Notes: generated by a model not told the origin, from the letters alone. Counted from the first letter of the stretch, positions 29,694 through 42,050 are shown. The stretch: DNA of 64,000 nucleotides from Adenophora triphylla var. japonica (GCA_022495995.1 JAFEMH010001366.1:186001-250000); one strand, 5' to 3'. Translations and numbers: made by a program.

Positions 29694-32600
29694 ATGGCAA
29701 ACGAGAAAGACTCCACCGAATCAAGTCAAGGGAATGTGACGCCTCCATCACAAGGTGATACTACATTCAACAATGTTGCTTCCGCTCCTACAACTCATCA
29801 CATCGGTCATGGTGAGAAACCCGCAAAATTCACTGGTGTGGATTTCAAGAGATGGCAACAGAAGATGCTCTTCTACTTGACCACCCTAAGCTTGCACCGC
29901 TTCTTAAAGAAAGATCCTCCGGCAGTAGAAAAAGGTGATCCGGACCCCCAAAGGAAAATGGCAAAGGAGGCTTGGGCTCACGGTAATTTTCTTTGTAAGA
30001 ACTATATCTTGAATGGACTTGACGATGCACTATACAATGTGTATAGTACAGTCGAGTTAGCCAAGGCGTTGTGGGACACCTTGGAAAGGAAGTACAAGAT
30101 CGAGGATGCCGGGTCAAAGAAATTTGTCGTCGGTAAGTATCTTGACTTTATGATGGTCGATTCCAAATCGGTAACAACTCAAGTAGATGAATTCCAAATC
30201 ATTCTACATGGGCTTGATGCCGAGGGGATGATCATGAATGATCCATTTAAGGTGGCTTCTATCATTGAAAAGTTGCCTCCTTCGTGGAAGGACTTCAAGA
30301 ACTATCTCAAGCATAAACGCAAGGAGATGTCCTTGGAAGACATTGTTGTTCGTCTTCAAATAGAAGAGAACAATAGAATGAATGAGGCCAAAGTTGCTAA
30401 AGGCAAGATGGAGGCTAAGGTCAATCTCGCCGAGGCTAGCACAAGTGGCACAAAGAGAAAGCATTCCGAAACCGCTGGGGAATGCTAAGAAAGGGAAGAA
30501 GAAGACCTCTAAGAAGTTCAAGGGGTCTTGCTATAATTGTGGCAAACCGGGCCACTTGTCAAGGGATTGTCGTCTCCCGAAGAAAGAGGCGAACAATGTT
30601 GACCACATGGACCTAGACTTTGCAGCGGTTGTCTTTGAAGCCAACGTTGCAAATTTGGAGGAGAATCCTAAATCATGGTGGATAGATACCGGTGCTACCC
30701 GCCATATTTGTGGTGACAAGGAAAGTTTCTCCTCCTATACTCCCATCTCCGGAAGAAAGCTTTACATGGGAAATTCAGCGACCTCCGATGTTCAAGGCAT
30801 TGGAAACGTGATTTTGAAGATGACTTAGGAAAGAAGTAACCTTGTTGGATGTCTTTGCATGTTCCAGACATCCGTAAAAATTTGGTGTCCGGCGCTTTGC
30901 TTAGTAAGGCCGGTTTTAGACTAGTATTCGAATCCGACAAATTTGTACTAACCAAGAATGGTTTGTTTCTTGGAAAGGGTTACCTCGAGGAGGGCCTTTT
31001 TAAATTGAATGTAATGACTGTGATCCGCCAAAGTGCGATGAATAAAAGTTGTGTTTCTTACGTTTATTTGTCGGAAAGTTCTAATTTATGGCATGATAGA
31101 TTAGGACATGTAAACCTCGACACCATTAAGAAATTAGCGAGACAAGATTTAATCCAAATGACTAAATCCGACTCGACTAATAGGTGCGAAGTTTGTGTTG
31201 AGGCAAAAATGACAAAGTCGCCATTTAATGCCATACAAAGAGACACAACTCCTCTTGAGTTAATTCACACCGAAGCATATGTGATTTAAAACTAGTGCAA
31301 ACTCGAGGAGGTAAAAAGTACTTCATTACATTTATAGATGATTGCACTAAGTATTGCTATGTCTATCTCTTAAGAAGTAAGGATGAAGCCTTAGGGGCTT
31401 TTGAGACTTATAAGAAAGAAGTTGAGAATCAACTTAACTTGAAAATTAAGAAAATTAGAAGCGATAGAGGTGGAGAATATGAAGCACCGTTTGAAGGATT
31501 ATGTTGGGAATCCGGCATAATTCATCAAACAACGGCTCCATATACCCCTCAATCTAATGGAGTTGCTTTGAACGCAAAAACCGTACTCTCAAAGAGATGA
31601 TGAACGCGCTTTTGATCGGTTCGGGCTTGCAGACAACTTGTGGGAGAAGCAATACTCACTTCTAATTATGTTCTTAATAAAATACCCAAGAAAGGTATTG
31701 ATAAAACACCCTATGAATTGTGGCATAATCGTAGGCCATGTTTTAAATACCTTAAAGTGTGGGGGTGTTTGGCCAAGGTTGAAGTACCTAAGCCTAAACA
31801 AGTCAAGATTGGCCCAAAGACCATTGACTGTGTTTTTATTGGATATGCCAATAATAGTAGTGCCTATCGGTTTATAGTGCACAAATCGGACATTCCTGAT
31901 ATGCATGTAGGAACTACTATAGAATCAAGGAATGCGGTATTCTTTGAAAACATTTTTCCGATTAAGGACAGGAAAGATGTAGGTTCTAGTAAGAGAACAT
32001 ATGAGTCTACAACCGGTCCTTCTCAAATAGAAGATGAAGAACCGAGACGTAGCAAAAGGACAAGAGTGGAAAAGTCTTTTGGTCCTGATTTTCTATCTTA
32101 CATGTTAGAAAATGAACCAGCAACTGTTAAAGAAGCTTTATCCGGTCCAGATAGTTCGTTCTGGAAAGAAGCTATTAACAACGAAATTGAATCCATAATG
32201 CTCAACAACACTTGGGAATTAGTTGATCTCCCTCCTGGTTGCAAACCATTAGGTTGCAAATGGATCCTTAAAAGGAAGTATAAGGCGGATGGATCAATCG
32301 ATAAGTACAAAGCTAGGCTAGTTGCCAAAGGCTTTAGACAGAAAGAGGGATATGATTTCTTTGATACATACTCTCCTGTCACAAGGATCACATCTATTCG
32401 TGTTCTCATAGCTATTGCGGCGGTGCATAATCTTGAGATACACCAAATGGATGTGAAGAATGCTTTCCTAAATGGAGAACTTGATGAAGAAATTTACATG
32501 GAACAACCCGAAGGGTTTGTGGTTCCTGGTAAAGAAAGGAAGGTGTGTAAACTCGTAAAGTCCTTGTATGGACTAAAACAAGCACCTAAACAATGGCATG

Positions 32601-33470
32601 AGAAGTTCGATAGAACCATGTTATCGAATGGATTCAAGATCAATGAATGTGACAAGTGTGTCTACATTAAAGGAACATCTGAATCATTCGTTATTGTTTG
32701 TCTTTATGTAGACGACATGCTCATAATGGGAAGTAATCATGATTTGATCATGAATACCAAAGGCATGTTAAAGAAGAACTTTGACATGAAAGACATGGGG
32801 TTAGGCGATGTAATATTAGGGATAAAGATCTCTAGAACATCGAAGGATTAGTTCTTTCACAATCCCATTACCTAGAGAATGTTCTTCGGAAATTCAATGT
32901 CTTTGATGACCCTCCGGCTAAGACACTGTAGACTTGGCTCTACATTTAGCCAAGAACAAAGGGAACCAGTTTCTCAACCTGGAATATGCAAGAATAATTG
33001 GCGATCGATGTACTTAACGAATTGTACTCGTCCGGACATTGCATATTCGGTAAGCAAACTAAGTAGGTTCACAAGCAATCCTAGTCTTGATCATTGGAAA
33101 GCACTAATGAGAGTACTAAGATATTTAAAGTATACATTAAACCATGGGATACTTTACAATAAATATCCAGCGGTATTAGAAGGATCTTTGTGATGCCAAT
33201 TGGATATCGGACACGAAAGACTCTAAGTCCACAAGTGGATATGTATTCACAATAGGTGGAGGAGCGGTGTCATGGAAATCCTCCAAACAAACATGTATAG
33301 CCGGATCCACGATGGAATGCGAGTTTATAGCTTTGGATAAAGGCGGGAAGAAGCGAGAATGGCTTAAGAACTTCCTGGAGGATATTCCTTGTTGGAGCAA
33401 AACTGTACTGCTGTACTAATCCATTGTGATAGTCAATCGGCAATTGGAAGGGCACGAGAATAGTATGTAC

Positions 33471-33502
<32 letters not shown>

Positions 33503-33681
33503 CAATACCATTAGGCGAGTTGATCAAGAATGGCGTTATCACCATTGCTTATGTAAAATCATGTGATAACTTAGCGGATCCATTTACCAAAGGTATAAAT
33601 AGAGATCAACTGTATAAAGCTGTTAAGGGAATGGGTTTAAAACCCACAACAAAAGAACTTATAGCGGACACTCAACCTTGA
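29694..33681 (+). pseudogene. Ty1/copia gag-pol polyprotein, multiply frameshifted
   Basis: Gag starts at the ATG 29694 (MANEKDSTESSQ) and includes KFTGVDFKRWQQKMLFYLTT. After a frameshift near 30480 follow the zinc knuckle CYNCGKPGHLSRDC and the protease WWIDTGATRHIC. The integrase zinc region (LWHDRLGHVN...CEVC) lies near 31089-31205 and the integrase core (FIDDCTKYCYVYLL, RSDRGGEY) at 31330-31480. The reverse transcriptase (31640-32851) has WELVDLPPGCKPLGCKW, QMDVKNAFLNGEL and the catalytic LYVDDMLI. RNase H follows with [27 protein letters not shown] and KGMGLKPT. Breaks near 30480, 30828, 31289, 31600, 32851 and 33190 prevent a polyprotein. Confidence 0.92.
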
Positions 33682-34224
33682 GAAATGGAGATCTCAGGCC
33701 CTTGGTTCAATGAGACAACCAAGTTATAAGTTCTAGTAGAGTTACTTGGAAACAACAACTCGGTTTATTAACACGGAGATGTTGAATACTCATTCCCAGA
33801 ACATCCAAGTACAAGCACATGCAGCAGTGGTAAGGTTAAGTTGAGAAAACTTTTAATGATTTCTATACCTACGGGTGGAGTAGTGCATGATACTCCTTAT
33901 AGTGAGAATCACCTATATAAGTGAGAGGTAATAAGGCCGCCTCTAAATGAACGCTTATGAATGAGATACGGTCCAGGGCCAAAAATGGACAAAACGTGAG
34001 AACAACAATTGTTAGAGCTGTTATTATGTGAGTATTATTGTCTTGGTATACACCCGACAGATCAGCTGGTTCAAAGCGACTCGCTACCAAATGGCTAGTA
34101 TATCCGATAATATTTCACTAGGGAAGATTCAAGGCCACAAGCTATCTATCCCGATGTAATAATAGTTCGCCGGAACTTTGGACGAATTTGCATACATGCA
34201 TTAATTGTCATTCATGTGGGGGAT

Positions 34225-35073
34225 TGTTGAAAATGGATAACGGAAAGTTAAGTTTAACTTAACGTTGATCTAGTTTCTAACGGAAGTTCGTTATGTGTTA
34301 ACGGAACTAGTTACAAATTGTAATCTACATTTGTTGTAGATTATATATAACTCATTTAATGTCTCAAAACCATTTCCGTGTGAATGAGAAATTAATGACA
34401 AATGATTTGTAACTTAAATATTGGGTCAAAGTGTGTTTTGGGTTGGTCCCAAAATTGGTGTGGACTTGTTGTGGCTAAAGTGCTGACGAGCGGTGAAGAA
34501 GCTTCGCACGGCCGTGCAAGTGTCTAGGACACGGCCGTGCACCGTGCCTTGCCTTGCCACTCGACCGTGCAGAGCCGTGAACTCGGCCGTGCATATTGCC
34601 TTGCACGGCCGTGCGGTTCATTGGACACGGCCGTGCAAGTCTTTGTTATACCGAAAAGTTGTGACTTTTCAAGGGAAAAGCCACCAAACCCTTTGACTCT
34701 CTTTATATACTTCCCCTCCGAATTTCAATTTACATACACAGTCATTCTGAGCCTTTTACCCTCTAGAGAGATAGATTAACATACCCAAATCATTGCATAT
34801 TGTTGCATTCAATCTTTCAAGTCCAAAGTTCTAAAACCTTGTGTTGTTCGTTAGATTAGTTATATTGGAGTGCTCCTTATAACTAATAGTAAGTCGTTTT
34901 ATCTTACTAGAGTTTTGTCATACAACCGTAAGCACCAGTGCGGGACAAATAACTCTTACGGAGATTGTATTAAATACAAGACTCGACTTGAATTAGTTTG
35001 TTTTTCAATCTCCGTTACTTTTGCTGTCAGTTTTTCTGTTAAGTCTTAAAGAAGCCATACACAAGTTCCAACA
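34225..35073 (+). repeat. 3' LTR of the copia element
   Basis: 849 bp, about 98-99% identical to the 5' LTR, with the same GC-palindrome array (34503-34640) and TATA box. Its right end abuts the target duplication GTAAA, about 190 bp before the ankyrin gene start codon. The LTR promoter therefore points toward that gene. Confidence 0.95.
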
Positions 35074-35078
35074 GTAAA

Positions 35079-35263
35079 TATACAATCCACAAGTTGAACA
35101 AAAATGAATATGTGCAAAAGTCAAAGTCAACGTCTCAGCTGGAGATGGAGTATTTTATTCGCAAACCAAATTACTAGGAAGGTTGGTTTGAATAAATTTG
35201 AACTTATTATTAATGTATTTTTAGCTTGCTAGCTAGCAAGTATATCTCCAGAAGAGCCTGCAA
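35079..35263 (+). promoter_or_regulatory. Remaining upstream region of the ankyrin gene
   Basis: Only ~185 bp separate the copia 3' LTR from the ankyrin ATG. A CTAGCTAGCTA-like palindrome lies near 35227. The retrotransposon has thus separated the gene from its former distal promoter. Confidence 0.4.
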
Positions 35264-35730
35264 ATGGCGACCTTCCCTATTCCTCAGCAAGCTTCCACGC
35301 AATCCCAACCCAACTCCAACTTCATCTTCCACGGCGATCAATACAATCCAAATATCTCCGTTGAACCACCTCAAGCTGCTGCTCAAGGTAATATACAAAA
35401 TTATCTAGCTATATACATGTGTGTGTGAGTCAGTAACGAACGAGTTTTTTCTTATGTTAGTTGACTTCGTACCAAAATTGGTTCTCAAATATCGACGTAA
35501 TTCAATTGTTTTGATTAAAACTCATCAATATGACGTTATTTTTGTATGTGTTAATTTTGACCGTTAATCTGCAATGATATTTGAAATTATAAAATTTGTA
35601 TGTGACACAGTTAAGAAAATGAGAAATTTCATAAATTTCGGATTCGCTTGCCATTATTAGAAGTGCCACTAATAATATTGTATGATCCAAATGTATGCTA
35701 TTATTAGAAGTGCCACTAATATTGTAAGGA

Positions 35731-36000
35731 TTTTTCTATTGTGTGTCCATGGATACATGATAAAAATTAGAGATTTTCTTGTAATGTGTGTCAAATTAAT
35801 ACTTAACACACATTACAAGAGAATCTTTTTAAGAGTCTCTTGTAATGTGTGTCAAATTAATATTTGACACACATTACAAGAGAATCTTTAAAAAATTTAT
35901 TCAAAGATTCTCTTATAATGTGTGTCAAATATTAATTTGACACACATTTCAAGTGAATCTTTAATTCTTATCATGTGTCCATGGGCACACAATAGAAAAG
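35731..36000. mobile_element. Highly palindromic MITE in intron 1 of the ankyrin gene
   Basis: The ends TTTTCTATTGTGTGTCCATG and, as reverse complement, TTTTCTATTGTGTGCCCATG are near-perfect inverted repeats. Between them TCTTGTAATGTGTGTCAAAT alternates with its reverse complement several times, so the whole ~270 bp folds into nested hairpins. I could not find a clear target duplication. Confidence 0.7.
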
Positions 36001-36870
36001 TCCATATTGTAATTGATGCATAGTAAACATCAGTCATTTTTTTTTAAAAATGTTTTGGACAATAATTCATTTAGATTATTGTCCAAAAATGGAAGTTGCA
36101 GCACAACTTTACCAAATCCCTAAACGTGTCCTTTGAAATTGTGCAGAAGAAGTTGGGGAAGAAGGAAGAGGAAGAACAACTGTGACAAACCTAAATTACT
36201 ATCTCCCTTTATACCAAGCTGCAAGAGATGGCGACTGGAAAAATGGAAAACAATTCATCGAAGAAAATCCCGATTCAATCACAGCAGTCATATCGATCCA
36301 TGGCGCGACGGCGCTTCACATCGCCGCCAGCTACGGCCGATCGGAGTTCGTGGAGAAAATTGTGAAACTCATGCCGCCTTATGCGCTTGAAATGCGAGAC
36401 GGCAGTGGTTGCACGGCGCTGCACTGTATTGCGGTGGGGGGAACTGTGAAAGCCGCCATGGCGTTGGTGGAGAGAAGCCCTTACTTGGCGGAGATGGTGA
36501 ATTATAAGAACGATACGCCGCTGTACCACCTGTGTACGACGATGCCGCTTGTGTCGGCGATGGAGAGGGAGATGGTGTGGTACCTTTGTTCGGTGACGAG
36601 AGATGCGTACCCTTCGTTTTGTTTCTCCGGTGGTGGAGCTTCGAACTTGATCGTAAAGCTACTTTCCGCCGGTCACTTAGGTAAGGCCCTAAATCAAACT
36701 ACTCAACTACTCTAAAAATTATCGTTGAGCAACTTTTTTTTTTTTTTTTTGCTAAAAAATAGTTCTATATACAAATTTATGCTTACTCTCTCCCGGTTTT
36801 AGCTACCTGGATAAACACAATAGTTAGGAACTTAGGAGCCAATAATGTTGCTTCAAAAGCAATTTGCACA

Positions 36871-36969
36871 ATCAGAGAACCAGCCCAAAAGCAATTTGCA
36901 CAATTTGGCTAGAGGAAAATGTGGCCGCATTGGCCACTGCAGGACATTTTGGGCTGGTTCTCTGATTCA
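36871..36969. repeat. Short inverted repeat in intron 2 of the ankyrin gene
   Basis: AATCAGAGAACCAGCCCAAA (about 36871) and its reverse complement (about 36949-36968) flank ~58 bp that also repeat AGCAATTTGCACAAT. Intron 2 (36681-37578) shows no other clear feature. Confidence 0.65.
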
Positions 36970-37770
36970 TATAACTTAGGGTTTTTGTTATACAAAAGCC
37001 CTTTCTTTTCATGAGGTTACGACTTGAAATTACCTGATTACCCTTCAAAAGTCCTAGCCATTTATCTCCAAATCAAGGGATGAGTCTTGGGCCCTTCGGA
37101 CAGCTGTGTAGTTCGTCTCTAATCCGGAATCACAAGATGGTCAATAAGACATGCACATTTGAACTTTTAGTCTACTATTAAGTGGGCCCTACCAATTCCA
37201 CATCGATAAAAAGTCAGGTGGGCAGGTCCAGATTATTGGTTTCATAAGAACTGTCCTGGGCTCCCTAAAGAAAAACTCATAGTCTTTGACAATTTTGAGG
37301 GACAGTATTCCCTATCAAAGTATTAATATAAAAGTCACCTAAATGACATTTTTTTCTCTTACTCTCCTCCATCAAATGAAAATTGCTTTTATTTAACATA
37401 AGCTTCTTTAGCCTCATAAATACAACTCAATACTGCGTCTTTTCCATCCAAGAATAAAAGCATTTTTTATCATTGATCCATTTTTAGCCTCATAAATACT
37501 TATAGCTTGACGTGTTCGTATCTCATTACCGTCCTTTATTTGACTCCCCTAATGATCGTGTACATTTAAATTTCACAGATATTTGCTTGTATCTCTTTCA
37601 AAGGCATCCTAGACTGGCAACTTCTGCTATCGTGGAAAAAGGCGATGATTTGATTATAGGCCTTTGTGCAGCTACTTCAGAATTCCCGAGTGGGAATACA
37701 CTTAGCTTCTTTGAAAACTTCATCTACAAAAGTTAGTCATCCCTTATTTATATTCTATGATGCCAGACTT

Positions 37771-38976
37771 TAAAATTTGACACATAACTTTGGATCTAAA
37801 GTTGTGATACAGAATGTGATGTTTCTTTCATCACTCTTTTTTTTTGCTTATTGTGTTTTCAATTGGATAATTTTTGCCTAAATTAATTTTTTTTGTCTTT
37901 CTATTATTTGTTCTTACGTCAAAAGTTCTCCCATCAATTGAGCAAGAACCTGCTCCGAGAGGTATTGAGAATCCGCCACCATCTTTTAGTTCACCATCAT
38001 CTTTTAGTCCGCCATCATCGTGGATTCCGCCACCATATCCCGGACCACCAGATCAGAATCATGAATCAGCTTCATTATCCCAAAGGCTGCGTGACCTGAT
38101 AGATAAGCAAGAACCAGTTCAAGGAGACATAGAGAATCCACCCCCGCCCCGCCTACCGGATGAAATTGATTCAAATTCCCAACATGTTGGACAAGAGCAG
38201 TTTCTAATGCAACCAAGAATACCTTCTAGACGAGGTTTGCATTTATAGTACTCTGTTCATTATATCATTTTACATGCTTATTAGTTAAAATGATAAGCGC
38301 GAGTGTTTATGTTATTTTCTTTTGTCCTTCAACATTTAAGTTGTTCCATCCAAGCCTAGTCATGAGCAAGAACTAAAATTTGACACATAACTTTGGATCT
38401 AAAGTTGTGATACAGAATGTGATGTTTCTTTTATCACTCTTTTTTTTGCTTATTGTGTTTTCAATTGGATAATTTTTGCCTAAATTATTTTTTTTTGTCT
38501 TTCTATTATTTGTTCTTATGTCAAAAGTTCTCCCATCAATTGAGCAAGAACCTACTCCGAGAGGTATTGAGAATCCGCCACCATCTTTTAGTTCACCATC
38601 ATCTTTTAGTTCGCCATCATCGTGGATTCCGCCACCATATCCCGGACCACCAGATCAGAATCATGAATCAGCTTCATTATCCCAAAGGCTGCGTGACCTG
38701 ATAGATAAGCAAGAACCAGTTCAAGGAGACATAGAGAATCCACCCCCGCCCCGCCTACCGGATGAAATTGATTCAAATTCCCAACATGTTGGACAAGAGC
38801 AGTTTCTAATGCAACCAAGAATACCTTCTAGACGAGGTTTGCATTTATAGTACTCTGTTCATTATATCATTTTACATGCTTATTAATTAAAATGATAAGC
38901 GCGAGTGTTTATGTTATTTTCTTTTGTCCTTCAACATTTAAGTTGTTCCATCCAAGCCTAGTCATGAGCAAGAACC
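37771..38976. repeat. 603-bp tandem duplication inside the ankyrin gene
   Basis: 37771-38373 and 38374-38976 are about 99% identical. Each unit holds the end of intron 3, the 309-bp proline-rich exon, the following intron and the first ~31 bp of exon 6. The first unit therefore leaves a truncated exon-6 relic (38343-38373) that runs into a stop. Exons 4 and 5 are the product of this event. Confidence 0.95.
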
Positions 38977-40370
38977 GGTTCCACCACCTTCCCAACCAGA
39001 TGGAATTCGTTTAGATTCTCAACATGTAGGACAAATGCCATTCTCAATGCAACCAAGAATGCCTTCTAACCGAGGTTTGCAAATTACTTTTATCATTATT
39101 TTTTGAGATGCTTTTTTAAAGTCATCTTAATTTCAAAACTAAATCAATACGTTTTCTAATATATATTTTTGTTTACTGCTGTCAAAGTCATTCCGTCGGA
39201 GCTTCTTTATGAGCAAGAATTAGGTCCAGTATACATGGAGAATTCGCCACTGTTTATCAGTACTCCAGATAATTACTTAAATTCAGATGCCCAACAAGCT
39301 AGACAACAGTCATTCTTAAATCCACAAATATCTTGTTTCAGACAAGGTTTGTCAAGTACTCTGTTCATTTTATTTTACTTTAGTCTAAATGCAAAATTAC
39401 ATTTCTGATTCCTGAATGCAACTAATCCTCATATAATTATAAATATCAAAATTATTTTGTTTGTTATTTTTACAGTAATTATATGGTTGATTAAAGTACT
39501 TTGCTCGCCCATCGTTGCGCTACTACTAAGTAAGTCATTCTTTTTTTTAGTCTAAATGCAAATTTTTCGCACCAAAATAAAAAACTAAATGCAAATTTCA
39601 GTTCCTGAATGCAACTAATCCTCGTATAAATTATAAATATCAAAATATTTTGGTTTGTTATTTTTTCAGTAATTATATGGTTGATTAAAGTACTTTGCAC
39701 GCCTGTCATTGGGCTACTATCAAGTAAGTATTTAATCATATACAACTTCTGTCACAATGAGCATTATGAGCGTCATTTCTCGTTCATGATTGTGCGCACA
39801 ATCTTGACACTCATTTTCAAATGGAGATAGTTACATGATTGTCGGGTTATATGCATTTCCATCTTATGATAAAAAAATTACCATAACTTTTTTCCCCTGG
39901 TTTTTAGTTGTAGTTCTCTCTTTCAGAAGAGCCCGGGATATGAAGCTAAGGCATTACCATTCCTCTGCATTACTTCATTACATATGCCAACTTGTTATAC
40001 AACAAAAGACCGTGGATTTGTTGTCACTCTTTCAAGAAAGATATGTTCTTCACACTGCAGCTGAGAGGGGAATAGTTGAAATAGTCGCTGTTTTTCTTAG
40101 ATACTTACCTGATATGATCATGCTCAGTAAAGATTCTAATGAAACATTGCTACATGTTGCGGTGGAGAATCGTAGAGCAAAAATATTTAATCTTCTGATG
40201 GAACTGCATGCAACCACCACCTCATTTGTTTTTACGAAACTTGAATCGGGAGAAAATGTCTTGCATTTGGCTGCAAAGTTGGCTCCTTCGCTTCAGCTTA
40301 ATTCTGTTTCGGGACCAGCTCTTCAAATGCAGAGGGAATTGCAATGGTTCAAGGTAAATTTTAATCTATA

Positions 40371-40612
40371 CTCCCTCCGTCCCATAAGATAGTCCCACAT
40401 TTTTTTAGACGACTTTGATTGAACTTTGACTAATTTTATGTTAATTAATTTATCAAAATGCAAATATAAATTTTGTTCTTGGTAGTACTTTTAATGTTGT
40501 ATCCATAACAAGTTTTAGAATTTCTTTTGAATAAATAAATTAACATAAATTATTGGTCATAGTTCAATCAATGATATCTAAAAAAGCGGGATTATCTTTA
40601 TGGGACCGGGGG
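40371..40612. mobile_element. Stowaway-like MITE in intron 10 of the ankyrin gene
   Basis: CTCCCTCCGTCCCATAAGAT faces ATCTTTATGGGACCGGGGG, with TA on both sides. It belongs to the second subfamily, whose core has GTTGACTTTGATC-like text instead of GAGAGAGAATGAGTG. Confidence 0.82.
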
Positions 40613-41281
40613 TATGTTAACATTAAAATTTCCCAAAAATGTAGGAGGTGGAAAAACTATTCAACAATACTGACAAGAAACTGAAAAACAAGGATGGTAA
40701 AACACCTCGAGAATTATTCACAATCGAGCACAAAGAATTGAAGACGAAGGGAGAGCAATGGATGAGAGATACATCAAACTCTTGTATGGTCGTAACCACT
40801 CTTATTGCAACTATAGCATTTGCAGCAGTATTCACCGCACTGAGGCAATGATGGCCAAAAGGGGACCCCACTGTTCTTGCACAAAGGCTCGTTCATGGTA
40901 TTTGCTATCGCTGATGCTCTAGCTCTATTTTCTTCAGTTACCTCTCTTATCATGTTCTTGGCCATCCTTACTGCTCGTTATGGTGAAGAAGACTTCCTCA
41001 TATCTCTTCCAAGGAGATTGATAATAGGGCTATGCTCTTTATTTGTTGCTATTGCAACTACAATGATAGCTTTTGGGGCAGGTCTTTCGATTGTGCTTGG
41101 TGAAAAGTTGAGATGGATTTACATACCAGTTATTCTCTTTGGTTGTTTCCCGGTGGCATTATTTGGAATGTTGCAGCTTCCTTTGTTGGTTCAAATGATC
41201 CGTTCCACATATGGGCGTAGTATCTTTTACCGTCCTGGTGATTGCTACTATCGCAATCTTGCGTACATGAAACTACGGTGA

Positions 41282-42050
41282 TTCAAAAGAAAGTAATATG
41301 CAACATTTGGTATGTTGGGATGTGATATTGATGACTCAATCCACTTTTGACAGTTTCTGTTTTTTTCTTCAAGTATTATTGCAAGAAATAAGGCAATACT
41401 TGTGTACGTAAAAATATTCTTCCTCTTCAAGAGTAGAAGTCAAAATTCGTCCGTGAAATGATCTCTTTTTAAGTTTTTCTCTTTTAGTCATTTTTCTGGA
41501 CAATTGTTTTAAGAATCCTTCACTGAACTGGGTTATGGCCCAGTTTCGTGAAGGAAACCCCACCCCCCCGGAGTTTGTTGGATAGTATAGAAGGAAAGAA
41601 TCGCAGTGGTTTTGAGAACGTTGAGATGTCTATTTCTAGTTTGAAGGCATCCCTGCTCCAAATGTCATTTTTCTGGACAATAGTAAAGATTTTTTTTGAC
41701 AATACTACCCCTGCTGCTGTTTATTATGTCCGGCGCGCTGCTTCTTTACTCTATCCCAAAAAGTAGTGGCTGTGACAAACTAGCAAGGGGTGCAAGTGCT
41801 AAAGGTAGTTTCACTGTTGAATAATTTTATGCAAAACTCATTGATAGAGCTCTGATAAATGAGGTCTCAGACTTGCATGGGCAAAATGGATTTGGAAATT
41901 GATGTGTCCCCCCAAGGTGCAAGTGTTCATTTGGCTGGCCATTCAAAATAGCTATTATGGCCTCAAAAGGAATTTTTAGCAAAAAGAAAAGTTTGGATAT
42001 TGTCAGATGATATAGCATGTCCGTGGCGTCAGAATGAATTTGAACGCAAG
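41282..42050. other. 3' flank of the ankyrin gene with a LINE-type relic
   Basis: 41282-41520 is probably the 3'UTR and shows no other feature. The LINE relic at 41550-41766 is listed separately. The rest is unrecognised. Confidence 0.4.
41550..41766 (+). pseudogene. Relic of a LINE/non-LTR retroelement C-terminus
   Basis: The open frame reads LDSIEGKNRSGFENVEMSI and then SSLKASLLQMSFFW. It resembles the 'WKERNRRVFENVE...SLKASLLQMLFFW' tail found after the zinc-binding region of plant non-LTR reverse transcriptases, with the tryptophan and arginines altered. No other LINE domain is nearby. Confidence 0.4.

Larger units (their letters stand above)
28811..35073 (+). mobile_element. Ty1/copia LTR retrotransposon, complete but coding-dead
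   Basis: Two LTRs (28811-29661 and 34225-35073) start TGTTG and end CAACA, flanked by the 5-bp duplication GTAAA (28806-28810 and 35074-35078). The internal order gag, protease, integrase, reverse transcriptase, RNase H is that of Ty1/copia. A polypurine tract CATGTGGGGGAT precedes the 3' LTR. The LTRs differ at only about a dozen positions, so insertion is recent, yet the coding region has at least six frameshifts or stops. Confidence 0.95.
35264..41281 (+). pseudogene. Ankyrin-repeat / PGG-domain membrane protein with duplicated linker exons; frameshift at PGG
   Basis: Exons by splice signals and phase: 35264-35387, 36147-36680, 37579-37731, 37926-38234, 38528-38836, 38943-39074, 39188-39346, 39476-39529, 39670-39723, 39908-40353, 40645-41281. 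Exons 2-3 carry ankyrin repeats (GATALHIAASYGRSEFVEKI; GCTALHCIAVGG; DTPLYHLC). Exons 4-7 are a proline-rich linker. Exons 8-9 are 18-codon hydrophobic units (IIWLIKVLC). Exon 10 has more ankyrin repeats (ETLLHVAVENR; ENVLHLAAKLAP). Exon 11 is the PGG/DUF3447-type domain with four membrane segments, such as SSVTSLIMFLAILT. The family (ITN1/ACD6-like) sits in membranes and affects stress and defence. In exon 11 the usual PGG triplet is lost to a net 2-nt deletion near 40840-40850, giving an early stop at 40849. The gene is either a recent pseudogene or carries a sequencing error; everything else is open for ~970 codons. Confidence 0.8.

Noticed and set aside
37874..38850. Two identical 124-codon frames as independent small secreted proteins
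   Set aside because: Their apparent signal peptides are intron sequence. The conserved part starts after the AAAAG acceptor and fits the phase of the ankyrin gene.
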